From: Prochlorococcus sp. MIT 1300 | GTDB lineage: Bacteria; Cyanobacteriota; Cyanobacteriia; PCC-6307; Cyanobiaceae | DNA length: 64,000 bases | Assembly (NCBI RefSeq): GCF_034092375.1 | Contig: NZ_CP139302.1 | Coordinates: forward strand, 1,302,001-1,366,000 | Reading direction: 5' to 3' | Shown: positions 51,839 to 60,108 of the stretch, piece after piece | How positions within the stretch are numbered: position 1 is the first letter of the stretch | Layout of the letters: each line of letters begins with the position of its first letter | The notes under the pieces: generated by a model | Told to the model about the DNA's origin: nothing | Database searches by the model: none | The model's input: only the letters and a program-made list of their open reading frames with translations | Translations under genes and position numbers: made by a program

Positions 51839-52984
51839 ATGATTTCGATGCAACGCTATTCCGGCGAGCATCTAGGGGCGGCTCCTCACATTGTTGTGCT
51901 GGGTTCATGCAAAGTGGGAAATTTTGTTGTGAGTACTCCTGTTTTGCAAGGGATAAAGCAACGCTTTCAAGATGCCATTATTGGTTTTATTGGTAGTGAT
52001 GTAACTGCTGATTTTGAGGAGTCTTACTCATTGATTGATTGGCGTGTGAGTTGGGATAACCCTTCGTTTGAGGCAGGTTTGAAATTACAGCAATTGATTT
52101 TTGAAAAGATTCGTAGTTATGGGGATGTTCAGCTGGCATTAAATTTGGATGGGTTTAATTTTGTCACTTGCAGTTTGGTTCCTTGGTTAAGACCTCGCTA
52201 TGTGGCCGGAGGTAGTCTCACAGAGAATTTACGTCGCTCTTTGCCATGGGGATCATTGCCTCAACAGCGATTTTTGGATGATCCAGATTGGTCTACTAAG
52301 GAATTTGTGGAGCGGTATAAAGGAATTTTTTCAAGTAACTATATAGCTGAATTATTTTGCCAGCTTGCTTTTGTAGCTGATCAAGTTGATTCATCCCAAA
52401 TTCAATTACCAACTGAAGAGGTTTTATTTCAAGTCCCTGATGTCCTAATTCACTGCACCACTGCTCGCTCCGCAAAAGTTTGGCCATTTGAGTTTTGGCG
52501 GATAGTTATTGATTATTTGAACGCTCAGAGCTTCTCCGTAGGACTTGTGGGTAGTGCACCTGCCGCTCAAATAGAGTCCTACAACTCTGGTTCTGGAGAG
52601 GATTGGTTGTTAGAAGTTACTGATTTAATAGATCTACGAGGTCAGACGAGCCTTATTCAATTGGCTGGCGCTTGTAAAAGAGCAAAAGCAGTTATCAGTG
52701 TTGATGCTGGACCACTGCATATTGCAGGAGCGACTGGAGTACCGACTTTGGCTGTTGTTGGGAATGATGTTGAGGAAATTGGTGCTAGTCCTTTGAGTTT
52801 GTGGCTGCCACGCTGTCAATCAGTTCAAAGAACAGTTGCTTTATTTACTTGCTCAGTTTGTGCTGAGAATCGCTTCCGAAATGATGATTGCCTGGTTGAA
52901 GGTCATCCTTGTATGGCAAGTGTTGCGCCTCAGCAAGTGATTGATTGGTTGAATGGGGTCTTAGCTGTAACCTCTGGTCGTTAG
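51839..52984 (+). CDS. GT9 heptosyltransferase-like protein
   Basis: A 381-residue protein with the GT9 plan. VVLGSCKVGNFVVSTPVLQGIKQRFQD (20-46) is the N-terminal Lys/Gly motif that positions the acceptor. HCTTARSAKVWPFEFW is the donor-side Lys/Trp motif. LAGACKRAKAVISVDAGPLHIAGATGVPT (about 275-303) is the signature D-x-G-P-x-H-x-A. GT9 enzymes use ADP-heptose or related donors for LPS core. Heptose nucleotides are made elsewhere in this window, so this is a plausible user. A Cys-rich stretch near 336-357 (CSVCAENRF, then DDCLVEGHPC) is unusual. Confidence 0.85.
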   Translation: MISMQRYSGEHLGAAPHIVVLGSCKVGNFVVSTPVLQGIKQRFQDAIIGFIGSDVTADFEESYSLIDWRVSWDNPSFEAGLKLQQLIFEKIRSYGDVQLALNLDGFNFVTCSLVPWLRPRYVAGGSLTENLRRSLPWGSLPQQRFLDDPDWSTKEFVERYKGIFSSNYIAELFCQLAFVADQVDSSQIQLPTEEVLFQVPDVLIHCTTARSAKVWPFEFWRIVIDYLNAQSFSVGLVGSAPAAQIESYNSGSGEDWLLEVTDLIDLRGQTSLIQLAGACKRAKAVISVDAGPLHIAGATGVPTLAVVGNDVEEIGASPLSLWLPRCQSVQRTVALFTCSVCAENRFRNDDCLVEGHPCMASVAPQQVIDWLNGVLAVTSGR

Positions 52985-52994
52985 CTATTGGCCA

Positions 52995-54764
52995 TTGAAT
53001 AAATCTAAGTGGTCCCCGTTACTTTCTTTGATAGTTGTAGTGTTCGACATGCGCCGAGAGGCCCCTAGGACATTAAAAACACTTACTAGTGCTTATCAGG
53101 GAGTTTCTTCTGAGCTCTATGAAGTAATAGTTGTTGAAAATGCCTCTTCGGAACCGCTAGGCAATGATGCTGTAGAGGCAATTGACCCCTCTTTTCGGTA
53201 TATATATTTTGATAGTCAATATCCTTCTCCAGCAGCTGCCATTAATGAAGCAGTCAGAGAGTCCCGTGGACATGCTATTGGGATCCTTATCGATGGCGCA
53301 AGAATGCTGTCACCAGGATTTGTTAAATATTCTTTGAGGGCTTTAAGGGCTTATCACCGTCCATTGGTTAGTACTCTTGGCTGTCACTTGGGGGCAAAAC
53401 CACAACAAGAGTCTGTTAATGAAGGGTATAATCAAAAAGTAGAAGACACTCTTCTGGAAAGTGTTGATTGGGAGAATGATGGCTATAAACTATATGATAT
53501 TTCGTCCTTGGCAGGTTCTTCAAAATATGGAATATTTGCCCCTTTGGCAGAAAGTAATGCTGTTGTATTGACTCGTCAAAGTTATGATGAGTTGGGTGGT
53601 TATGAGGAGAAATTTATTAGTCCAGGAGGAGGACTTGTCAATCTAGATTTCTATCAACGTGCCCAAAATTTACCAGGAATTCAACTAGTAACTTTGCTTG
53701 GAGAAGCAAGTTTTCACCAGTTCCATGGAGGAGTTACGACACGGCCTGTAGACAATTGGTCAGTTATGGCTGAAGAATATTTATTGATTCGTGGTAAGTC
53801 CTTTGATCCGTACCCAACACCTTGGCTGAATAGTGATTATTTAGGGAATGCCCATGAATCTGTATTGCCTTGGTTTAAATATGCATTAGACCAACGAAAT
53901 GATTTGCTTTCATTAATGTCTAGCAATCCATATAAGGATCAATCAAAAAGTGATCAGAGGAATGATCTTGATTTTCCTCAAAGTGTAGTAGCTGTTTTGG
54001 GGATGCATCGAAGTGGTACAAGCCTGTTAACAGGCACTTTGCAAGAAGCGGGCTTAGTACTTGGAGATGTTGTGACACAAGCTCCGCATAATCGTAAAGG
54101 CAATAGAGAGGCATTATCTATAAGAACACTCCATGAGGACCTTATGAAACAAGCAGGTGGTGATTGGGATTCACCTCCTGAAAATATCAATTGGGACCCT
54201 ATCCATGTCTTATTACGTGATTTGATCATTAATAGCTTTGATAAGGAAACTTGTTGGGGCTTTAAGGATCCTCGTAGTCTCTTTTGCTTGGAAGGATGGC
54301 TTGATGCTTTACCAGAGTTGCAGTGCGTTGGAATTTTTAGACATCCAGAGGAGGTTGCGCTTTCCTTGAATGCACGTAATCAAATGTCATTGGAAGAAGG
54401 TATTTTGCTGTGGACTTTATATAATAAAAAACTTCTTTATTGGCACGAGAAACTTAACTTCCCTTTGATTTACTTTGGAGAAGAGCCAGATCACTTTCGC
54501 ATGCAAGCTGTTGAGGTAATTGGGGAACTTTCTTTACCTAGGCAGTTGAAAATGGAAGAGTTGAGATTTTATGAGCCTAATCTTCGGAACCAAACTGTTG
54601 GAACTTATAGACTTGAACCGGAAGCAAAAAATATTTACGACACCCTTTTAGGTAGAAGTATTCTTTCTCAGAAGGAAATTAAATCAGAACTTACTCCGCC
54701 TGAAGATTCAAAGGGGTGGCGTTCCCAAAGCCTATCTTGGTGGCGAACCATTAGAAATCTATAA
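52995..54764 (+). CDS. GT2-like glycosyltransferase fused to a sulfotransferase-like domain
   Basis: A 589-residue protein in two halves. Residues about 8-260 are GT2-like: LSLIVVVFDMRR, EVIVVENASS and ILIDGARM, with a D-G-A in place of the usual D-x-D, then a GGGLVNLDFYQRA acceptor region. Residues about 328-540 look like a P-loop sulfotransferase: VLGMHRSGTSLLTG (331-344) matches the 5'-PAPS loop and FRHPEEVALSLNARN the 3'-phosphate site. Fusing sugar transfer to sulfation in one chain is uncommon. The start is TTG 10 bp after the GT9 stop. Its last 97 bp overlap, in antisense, the gene ending at 54668. Confidence 0.7.
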   Translation: MNKSKWSPLLSLIVVVFDMRREAPRTLKTLTSAYQGVSSELYEVIVVENASSEPLGNDAVEAIDPSFRYIYFDSQYPSPAAAINEAVRESRGHAIGILIDGARMLSPGFVKYSLRALRAYHRPLVSTLGCHLGAKPQQESVNEGYNQKVEDTLLESVDWENDGYKLYDISSLAGSSKYGIFAPLAESNAVVLTRQSYDELGGYEEKFISPGGGLVNLDFYQRAQNLPGIQLVTLLGEASFHQFHGGVTTRPVDNWSVMAEEYLLIRGKSFDPYPTPWLNSDYLGNAHESVLPWFKYALDQRNDLLSLMSSNPYKDQSKSDQRNDLDFPQSVVAVLGMHRSGTSLLTGTLQEAGLVLGDVVTQAPHNRKGNREALSIRTLHEDLMKQAGGDWDSPPENINWDPIHVLLRDLIINSFDKETCWGFKDPRSLFCLEGWLDALPELQCVGIFRHPEEVALSLNARNQMSLEEGILLWTLYNKKLLYWHEKLNFPLIYFGEEPDHFRMQAVEVIGELSLPRQLKMEELRFYEPNLRNQTVGTYRLEPEAKNIYDTLLGRSILSQKEIKSELTPPEDSKGWRSQSLSWWRTIRNL

Positions 54765-55558
54765 TGCTCAGGAATAGGCTTCATCACTTTAAAAATAGGT
54801 AGTAATAGTCCACTTCCTGCCTGCTCTAACGGTCCTGATAATTCAAAATCTGGTGTCCAATTATGGGCTTCCCAGTAAGCGAGTGCCTTGCTGGCTTGGG
54901 TCTTAGTCAAGAAATAACACCCTGAATGCGGATTGGTCGCACGATAAAACTTTCGTTCCCCTAAGGGCCATGGAATATTTATTAATTCACCTGTATCCCA
55001 GAACAAGTCTGGGCGACCTCCATCTGGATCACCAGAAAGAATTACATCACCTTTGCCAGGAATATTTTCACATCGATGAGGGATGAATACATGACTCCCA
55101 TCAGAGCACTTTTCAAAGTAAAGTATCTTCGAAAAGAATTCTGGATCTTCTATTAAGATGTCATCCTCCATATAGCCAAGTAGATCGTAATGAGGCGCTT
55201 GTTCAAGTAGATGCCTTGAAGCAATTAAAGGTATTTGTTGGTAGTCAGTGCAATTGGGCTCATATAGATGAATAGATATATTTGTTTCTAGTTCTGAAGC
55301 TAATGTTGCTTTTGAGGGAGTGAATACTTCAACTCTTATGTCTACTCCTAGATTTGTTGATAATTCCCTAGTAACAATTGATTTGCCCAAACCTAGTGAT
55401 GCGTGTATCCAATGCCTTTTGCTATGGCGATCTATATTGCCAACTGTGGCTGAATGAAGAGCTTTAGTTTTTAGGCCTCTCTTGAGTTCATTTTGGGACG
55501 AATATAGAGAACCTTTGAGAGGTGCAAAGACATGTGGGATTGTGAGAAGTACTTTCAT
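54668..55558 (-). CDS. unrecognised EDD-motif family, third paralog
   Basis: A 296-residue paralog of 4804-5670 and 5706-6647: MKVLLTIPHVF start, GYMEDDILIEDP (EDD at 131-133), NPHSGCYFLT and PIFKVMKPIPEHYRFLMVRHQDRLW. Function unknown; a GT-A glycosyltransferase is the leading guess. Its last ~20 residues (after LWERH) extend past the family's usual end and overlap the 3' end of the convergent GT2-sulfotransferase gene by 97 bp. It is preceded 4 bp upstream by the sulfotransferase gene at 55563 on the same strand, so the two are probably co-transcribed. Confidence 0.5.
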   Translation of the reverse strand: MKVLLTIPHVFAPLKGSLYSSQNELKRGLKTKALHSATVGNIDRHSKRHWIHASLGLGKSIVTRELSTNLGVDIRVEVFTPSKATLASELETNISIHLYEPNCTDYQQIPLIASRHLLEQAPHYDLLGYMEDDILIEDPEFFSKILYFEKCSDGSHVFIPHRCENIPGKGDVILSGDPDGGRPDLFWDTGELINIPWPLGERKFYRATNPHSGCYFLTKTQASKALAYWEAHNWTPDFELSGPLEQAGSGLLLPIFKVMKPIPEHYRFLMVRHQDRLWERHPFESSGGVSSDLISF

Positions 55559-55562
55559 TTGA

Positions 55563-56321
55563 TTAGCTTATTTTTAACCAATCGCTGCAATCCCAGCCAA
55601 GTAGAATTTCTAACTGACGGATCTCTGCTTTGTAGAGGCGAGCCAGGGTTTTTCGTGCTTCTAAAGGCATCAAATGTATATATTCTAAACTATTTGAGTT
55701 TAATTCACCAGGAAACTCTATTGCATCTACTTTAAGATGTTTGCAAATTTTCATTAGGGTTGTTTGAGGATTATTTAAAAGTTCTTCTTGCCGTAGAATT
55801 AAAGTCTGTTCCCTAGGGAAAAATCGCCACAATCTTTTTATCTGTGAGCTATAAAACCCTCTAGATAGATAAGAGTAAACACGATGTTGCAATGGCAAAG
55901 CTTCTCTGCAACGCTTTTCTTCTTGTTCTAGGGATATATTAAATGGCATATTATCTCGCCCTCTTTTATATTCCATATTCCAATGTGAGTAGGCCCTTGT
56001 AATGGGATTGCGAAGAATTGAAATGATTTTCATATCAGGGTTATATCTCCATATCCGTTCAGGAGCCTTTTCCCAGAAAAGGCTTACTGGTGTGGCTTCA
56101 CCACAAAGTGTGCTGTATGATGAATTTGGGAAATGATGATTAATTTCATAGTCAATCTGCTTTATAGATTCTCTTGTCCAATCTCTATTTTCATTATCAA
56201 AGAGATGTAGCTCCTTGTCTTTGGGCAAGCAAAGTGAGGGATGAATTTTGAGATAGTTATACAGCGCTGTAGTACCACTTTTTTGGGCCCCGTTGATAAG
56301 AAAACGTAAAAGTTGGCTCAT
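55563..56321 (-). CDS. PAPS-dependent sulfotransferase
   Basis: A 252-residue protein of the sulfotransferase family. INGAQKSGTTAL (9-20) is the 5'-PAPS loop. RNPITRAYSHW (104-114) is the 3'-phosphate-binding motif, which in this family also fixes the substrate. GEATP (74-78) is typical of heparan-sulfate N-sulfotransferase-like members, and the protein ends with a conserved LLGW stretch near the C-terminus. It transfers sulfate from PAPS to a glycan hydroxyl or amine in the cytoplasm. It is the first gene of a two-gene minus operon. The neighbouring sulfotransferase-like genes suggest a sulfated surface glycan. Confidence 0.88.
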   Translation of the reverse strand: MSQLLRFLINGAQKSGTTALYNYLKIHPSLCLPKDKELHLFDNENRDWTRESIKQIDYEINHHFPNSSYSTLCGEATPVSLFWEKAPERIWRYNPDMKIISILRNPITRAYSHWNMEYKRGRDNMPFNISLEQEEKRCREALPLQHRVYSYLSRGFYSSQIKRLWRFFPREQTLILRQEELLNNPQTTLMKICKHLKVDAIEFPGELNSNSLEYIHLMPLEARKTLARLYKAEIRQLEILLGWDCSDWLKIS

Positions 56322-56444
56322 GATTTTTGTTTAATAATTTGCCCTGTCCTTTGTCTTGTAGGCATGATCAAGATGGCTCCTGGTTTTGACCAACAATTTA
56401 TGCGAGGGGAAGTTATGTGTTTGATCTTTGAATTCTAAAAGTTT

Positions 56445-57521
56445 GTGCCAAAAGAAGCTTCTGCTCCCTTTAGGCTGAAAGAGATTGATGTCAGAGGCTC
56501 TTTGTTCGTAACTGGTTGCCATCGCTCGGGCACATCTCTATTGGCTTCCTTGCTGAAGGATGCCATGGATGCAAGAAACTCAATTGGTATTGAGGATTTA
56601 ACGACAAAGCTTGATAACCCACGAGGTTTTTTTGAATCACAACGCTTGGTGGAAACTAATGATAAGTTGCTCAGAATGATTTCCTGTTCTTGGGATCACC
56701 CTCCTTTGTTGACCCCTATATGGGGATCTAAAGAATTTATTGATACTTTCGAGTCTTGGCGTGAAGAATTCCATGATCATGCATTGAATAAAGATTGGAT
56801 AGATAAAGACCCTCGTTTGTGCATTACATATAATGCTTATTTGCATATTTTGTTGAAGCGTATTCCAATCATAGGGATAGTGCGAAAGCCTTTGGAAGTT
56901 GCCACTTCACTTTATGCAAGGAATGGTCTATCTATAGAAGCAGGATTATCTATTTGGTATCTTTATAATTATCATCTAGCTTCTTCATTGCATCCGGAAG
57001 ATACTGTCGTCTTCTATGAGGATTTGTTGGATCTGAATAATAATTTAAAGGCTGAAAGTATTTTTAGGCAACTAATAAATTGTTTTGATAGAAATGGATA
57101 TAGATTATTTAGTGAGAGTACCTGGGAGGAGGCAATTGCTAAAAGACTTTCTCCAAATCTTAATAGAGCATCTAAATCAATATCTATTAACATGACTAAT
57201 TGCTCAGATAAAGCATTGATTGAGCAATGTGAATTGGTTTATAGTTTATTGAGAAAAGAAGGTAATTCTACTATGGTTTTTCAAGAAGCATTTGATGCTT
57301 TGCCAAGGTGTGTTTTAAATATTCTTCATCGCCATAACATAGTTGAACACCCTATCCCATGTAGAACTGATATAGATCAAAATTTCTTGGTTCGAGAATT
57401 AGAAAGTAAGAAGAAAGAGCTTCTACGCCTTGAAGATGAAAATGAGGCTATAAAAGCTTCGAGCAGTTGGAAGATGACCGCACCATTTAGAAGTATCAAG
57501 AACCTTTTGAGTAAATTCTAA
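56445..57521 (+). CDS. sulfotransferase-like protein with C-terminal coiled coil
   Basis: A 358-residue P-loop protein. VTGCHRSGTSLL (22-33) is the PAPS-loop-like motif, and IVRKPLEVATSLYAR (near 143-157) is the 3'-phosphate-site counterpart. A C-terminal segment (about 318-340) is a short charged coiled coil, followed by SSSWKMTAPFRSI. This last motif is found at the ends of many glycan-biosynthesis proteins of cyanobacteria and others. The start is GTG. It resembles the C-terminal half of the fusion at 52995-54764. It shares TAATG with the GT4 gene downstream. Sulfation of glycan is inferred; substrate unknown. Confidence 0.7.
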   Translation: MPKEASAPFRLKEIDVRGSLFVTGCHRSGTSLLASLLKDAMDARNSIGIEDLTTKLDNPRGFFESQRLVETNDKLLRMISCSWDHPPLLTPIWGSKEFIDTFESWREEFHDHALNKDWIDKDPRLCITYNAYLHILLKRIPIIGIVRKPLEVATSLYARNGLSIEAGLSIWYLYNYHLASSLHPEDTVVFYEDLLDLNNNLKAESIFRQLINCFDRNGYRLFSESTWEEAIAKRLSPNLNRASKSISINMTNCSDKALIEQCELVYSLLRKEGNSTMVFQEAFDALPRCVLNILHRHNIVEHPIPCRTDIDQNFLVRELESKKKELLRLEDENEAIKASSSWKMTAPFRSIKNLLSKF

Positions 57522-58624
57522 TGGATCAATTGGTGAGGGAATGGCCGCCTGGTTTTGGTGGAGTTGAAAGAGTTGCTCATCGCATTGCTTTGGAGCTTAA
57601 AGGGAAAGTATTTACTCTGAGGCCAGCAAAGCAATCACCAGAACCATTGGCTGTTGATTATGCACGCAGTTTCTTGTTGTCTATTTCAATGGGGAAGATT
57701 ATTATTCCCTTCCCTTCAAAAGATTTGATGGGTTTATTGATTAGTCAAAAACCGCTTTTAGGCCATTTGCCCTGTCCAACAGTCTTGTTGATTTGCTTAG
57801 TTTCAAGACTTATAAATCCTAACCGCTATATAGCCTTCTATTGGCATGCATTTTTGCATAAAAGACCAGGTTTACTGGGGTTGTTTGAGGATATATATCA
57901 ACGTATAGCACTGAAAATTATAAGATTTTTTCCTGTTATTTGTACTTCTCCAATTTTGTCCAAGGCCTTACAGGATGAAGGAATACCTGCGAGACAGATT
58001 AATTATTTGCCGTGTGCGATATCACCTGAAGCTGAGTATCAATTAAGCTTAATCTGCCAAGAAAGAAGTAGGTTTGGATATTCGCCCACTGGCACATTAA
58101 TTGTAATTGGTAGATTAGATAGTTATAAGCGTGTTGATTGGTTGATTAGGGTCCTCTCAGAAATTCCAGCTGCAAAAAAACTGATCGTTGTAGGTGATGG
58201 GCCCGACCGCTTAAGACTTGAAGAGTTGGCTAGAAAATTTAAATCACCTGGTCAGTTGGTTAGTTTTTATGGTCGTGTAGATGAAAAACTAAAATACAAA
58301 CTTCTTGCAAATGCAGATGCTTTGCTGCTTCCCGCAAACAACTGTAATGAGGCTTTCGGGATTGTTCAACTTGAGGCTATGGCATCTGGGATTCCTGCAT
58401 TTGCTTTTGATCTTCCCCGTTCAGGAATGTATTGGGTCAGCCAATTGGCAGGTTCACCCTGGAGTGGTCAGCTAAAGGATTTCACTGGTACTTTAGAGAA
58501 ACTACTTCTTGATGATGAACTTTATAAGAAACTATCTCTCCGAGCTAGAGATAGATATGACTATGAATTTTCGAATCAAATATGGAGATATCGTTTGACT
58601 GAAATCAGGAAAGGGAGTGTTTGA
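57521..58624 (+). CDS. GT4 family glycosyltransferase
   Basis: A 367-residue GT4 protein. GFGGVERVAHRIALEL (11-26) is the Gly-Gly-Val acceptor loop. LIVIGRLDSYKRVDWLI (near 188-204) is the donor-domain start with Arg and Lys. EAFGIVQLEAMASGIPAF is the E-x7-E region, with a NNCNEAFG lead-in. It overlaps the upstream sulfotransferase-like gene by one base and precedes another GT4 gene, 1 bp away. It probably adds a sugar to the polysaccharide exported by the Wzt/Wzm pair downstream. Confidence 0.87.
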   Translation: MDQLVREWPPGFGGVERVAHRIALELKGKVFTLRPAKQSPEPLAVDYARSFLLSISMGKIIIPFPSKDLMGLLISQKPLLGHLPCPTVLLICLVSRLINPNRYIAFYWHAFLHKRPGLLGLFEDIYQRIALKIIRFFPVICTSPILSKALQDEGIPARQINYLPCAISPEAEYQLSLICQERSRFGYSPTGTLIVIGRLDSYKRVDWLIRVLSEIPAAKKLIVVGDGPDRLRLEELARKFKSPGQLVSFYGRVDEKLKYKLLANADALLLPANNCNEAFGIVQLEAMASGIPAFAFDLPRSGMYWVSQLAGSPWSGQLKDFTGTLEKLLLDDELYKKLSLRARDRYDYEFSNQIWRYRLTEIRKGSV

Positions 58625-58625
58625 G

Positions 58626-59945
58626 ATGTCTGTTTATTTTCAAGGTACAAAAGATGATGAAGCATTAGCCAGCATTGAAATTTTACAGAAATGGAGGGAT
58701 TCTGGAATTGCAGCTGCTACTAAACAACTTCGATTAATTCAGGAAACTCAACCCAAATTTACTTCTTGTCCTCTTTATAAGGAACTTGAGCTCAGGTTGA
58801 GTGGGAAACCTGGTCCGCGAGTTTTGGTTGATGGAGTTTGGTTTTGTAGAGCTTATGGAGGAATTACAAGGGTATGGGATCAAATACTGAGTTGTTGGTC
58901 TTTAGAAGGCATGGTTTCTGATGCGGCACCAGTTTGTGTAATTGAGCGTGGTAATCATCGCTTCAACATTGATTCGTTCCAAAAAGTGAATGGGAAGTTT
59001 GCAGACCCTTTAGATTCCAGGGCCGTTTTGGAGTTGGCTACAGAAAATGCATTCTTCGTGTCTGATTGGAATGCTGATGTTTTTGTATCTAGTTGGATAA
59101 GTACTTCGGGTCCTAAGTCCCCTAGCTGTAGTGAAATTGCGCTCGTGCATGATTGCTTGCCAGAACGTTTTCAAGCGCCTCCCCTTTTAAAGAATTTGCG
59201 TAATAGATGGCTTAGAGGTGCTAGTGCTCATCTCGCTGTTTCTGCGGCTACAGCTGATGATTTAGAAAAATTGCTTGGTAAGTATTCCGGCTCGATCCCC
59301 TGGTGCCATTTAGCACCTACTCCAACGTTTGCTAATTCTGCAGTATTTGCAGAAGAAAATGAAACCTGGAGGATTTTGAAGCGTCATTCAGGCATTGCTG
59401 CACCCTATGTCCTTCTCCCTGCAACAAGTGCAATAGGTTCCTATAAAAACCCTGAACTTTTGTTAGAGGCCCTTAGTGCACCTGGGCTCGAACAAATCCA
59501 ATTAATTGTGTCTGGAATTGGAGCTGAAATTCGACAAAAGGAATTTGAGGATTTTGCACCTGCCTTAAAAGGGCGGATTCTGGCTGCCGGATTTACAGAC
59601 TCTGAACTTTCTTTGGTTTATCAAAACGCGTTGGCAGTGATCATTCCCAGTCGAATAGAGGGATTTGGATTACCGGTAATAGAGGCATTGGCTTCTAAGG
59701 CTCTTGTCTTAGTAGCAGATTCTCGTGGGTTGGTCGAGGCGGGGGGTAAAGCTTGTCTTCGCTTTTCTGCTGATAAACCAAAGGAGTTAGTGCAGTTGCT
59801 GCAGCTAATTCTTGATCGAGAGACTTGGCGTGGATTTGATCAGGTTTTGATTCGTCGTCGGAATCAGCGGTTGTCAGGTCTTAGTTCGGATTTGCTTGGA
59901 TTATGTTTGCTTGCGGCTATACGTTCGTTGGCCTCTGGGAGATAG
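58626..59945 (+). CDS. GT4 family glycosyltransferase
   Basis: A 439-residue GT4 protein. After a 65-residue N-terminal extension, RVLVDGVWFCRAYGGITRVWDQIL begins the acceptor domain. IALVHDCLPERFQ has the usual His/Asp of the family. LLPATSAIGSYKNPELLLEAL starts the donor domain, and PSRIEGFGLPVIEALASKALVLVA carries the E-x7-E motif. I took the ATG at 58626, one base after the previous stop; a GTG at 58617 would overlap. Followed by a 163-bp gap, then the exporter genes. Confidence 0.87.
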   Translation: MSVYFQGTKDDEALASIEILQKWRDSGIAAATKQLRLIQETQPKFTSCPLYKELELRLSGKPGPRVLVDGVWFCRAYGGITRVWDQILSCWSLEGMVSDAAPVCVIERGNHRFNIDSFQKVNGKFADPLDSRAVLELATENAFFVSDWNADVFVSSWISTSGPKSPSCSEIALVHDCLPERFQAPPLLKNLRNRWLRGASAHLAVSAATADDLEKLLGKYSGSIPWCHLAPTPTFANSAVFAEENETWRILKRHSGIAAPYVLLPATSAIGSYKNPELLLEALSAPGLEQIQLIVSGIGAEIRQKEFEDFAPALKGRILAAGFTDSELSLVYQNALAVIIPSRIEGFGLPVIEALASKALVLVADSRGLVEAGGKACLRFSADKPKELVQLLQLILDRETWRGFDQVLIRRRNQRLSGLSSDLLGLCLLAAIRSLASGR

Positions 59946-60004
59946 CGATTTTTTTAAAGCTATGCAAGATCTTGCCTCTTTTATGTTTTTGTTGGTGATT
60001 TTCA

Positions 60005-60010
60005 TATAAT
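60005..60010 (+). promoter_or_regulatory. candidate -10 box for the polysaccharide exporter genes
   Basis: A perfect TATAAT lies at 60005-60010 in the 163-bp gap before the ABC exporter genes. Seventeen bases upstream is TATGTT, a weak -35. This would give a leader of about 90 bases. Without mapping, the site is only a candidate. Confidence 0.35.
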
Positions 60011-60108
60011 TATGCTCCTGAGAGGCTTCTTTCTATTTGCTTTGCCTAAGGCCGCTTTGATTTAATTCCTTTGCTTAGCCTTAATCAAGTCATGCGCGAA
60101 CAGATCTT

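Noticed and set aside
59962-60009. 15-codon hydrophobic mini-frame ahead of the exporter genes
   Set aside because: It ends inside the candidate -10 box and has no ribosome site; most likely chance.
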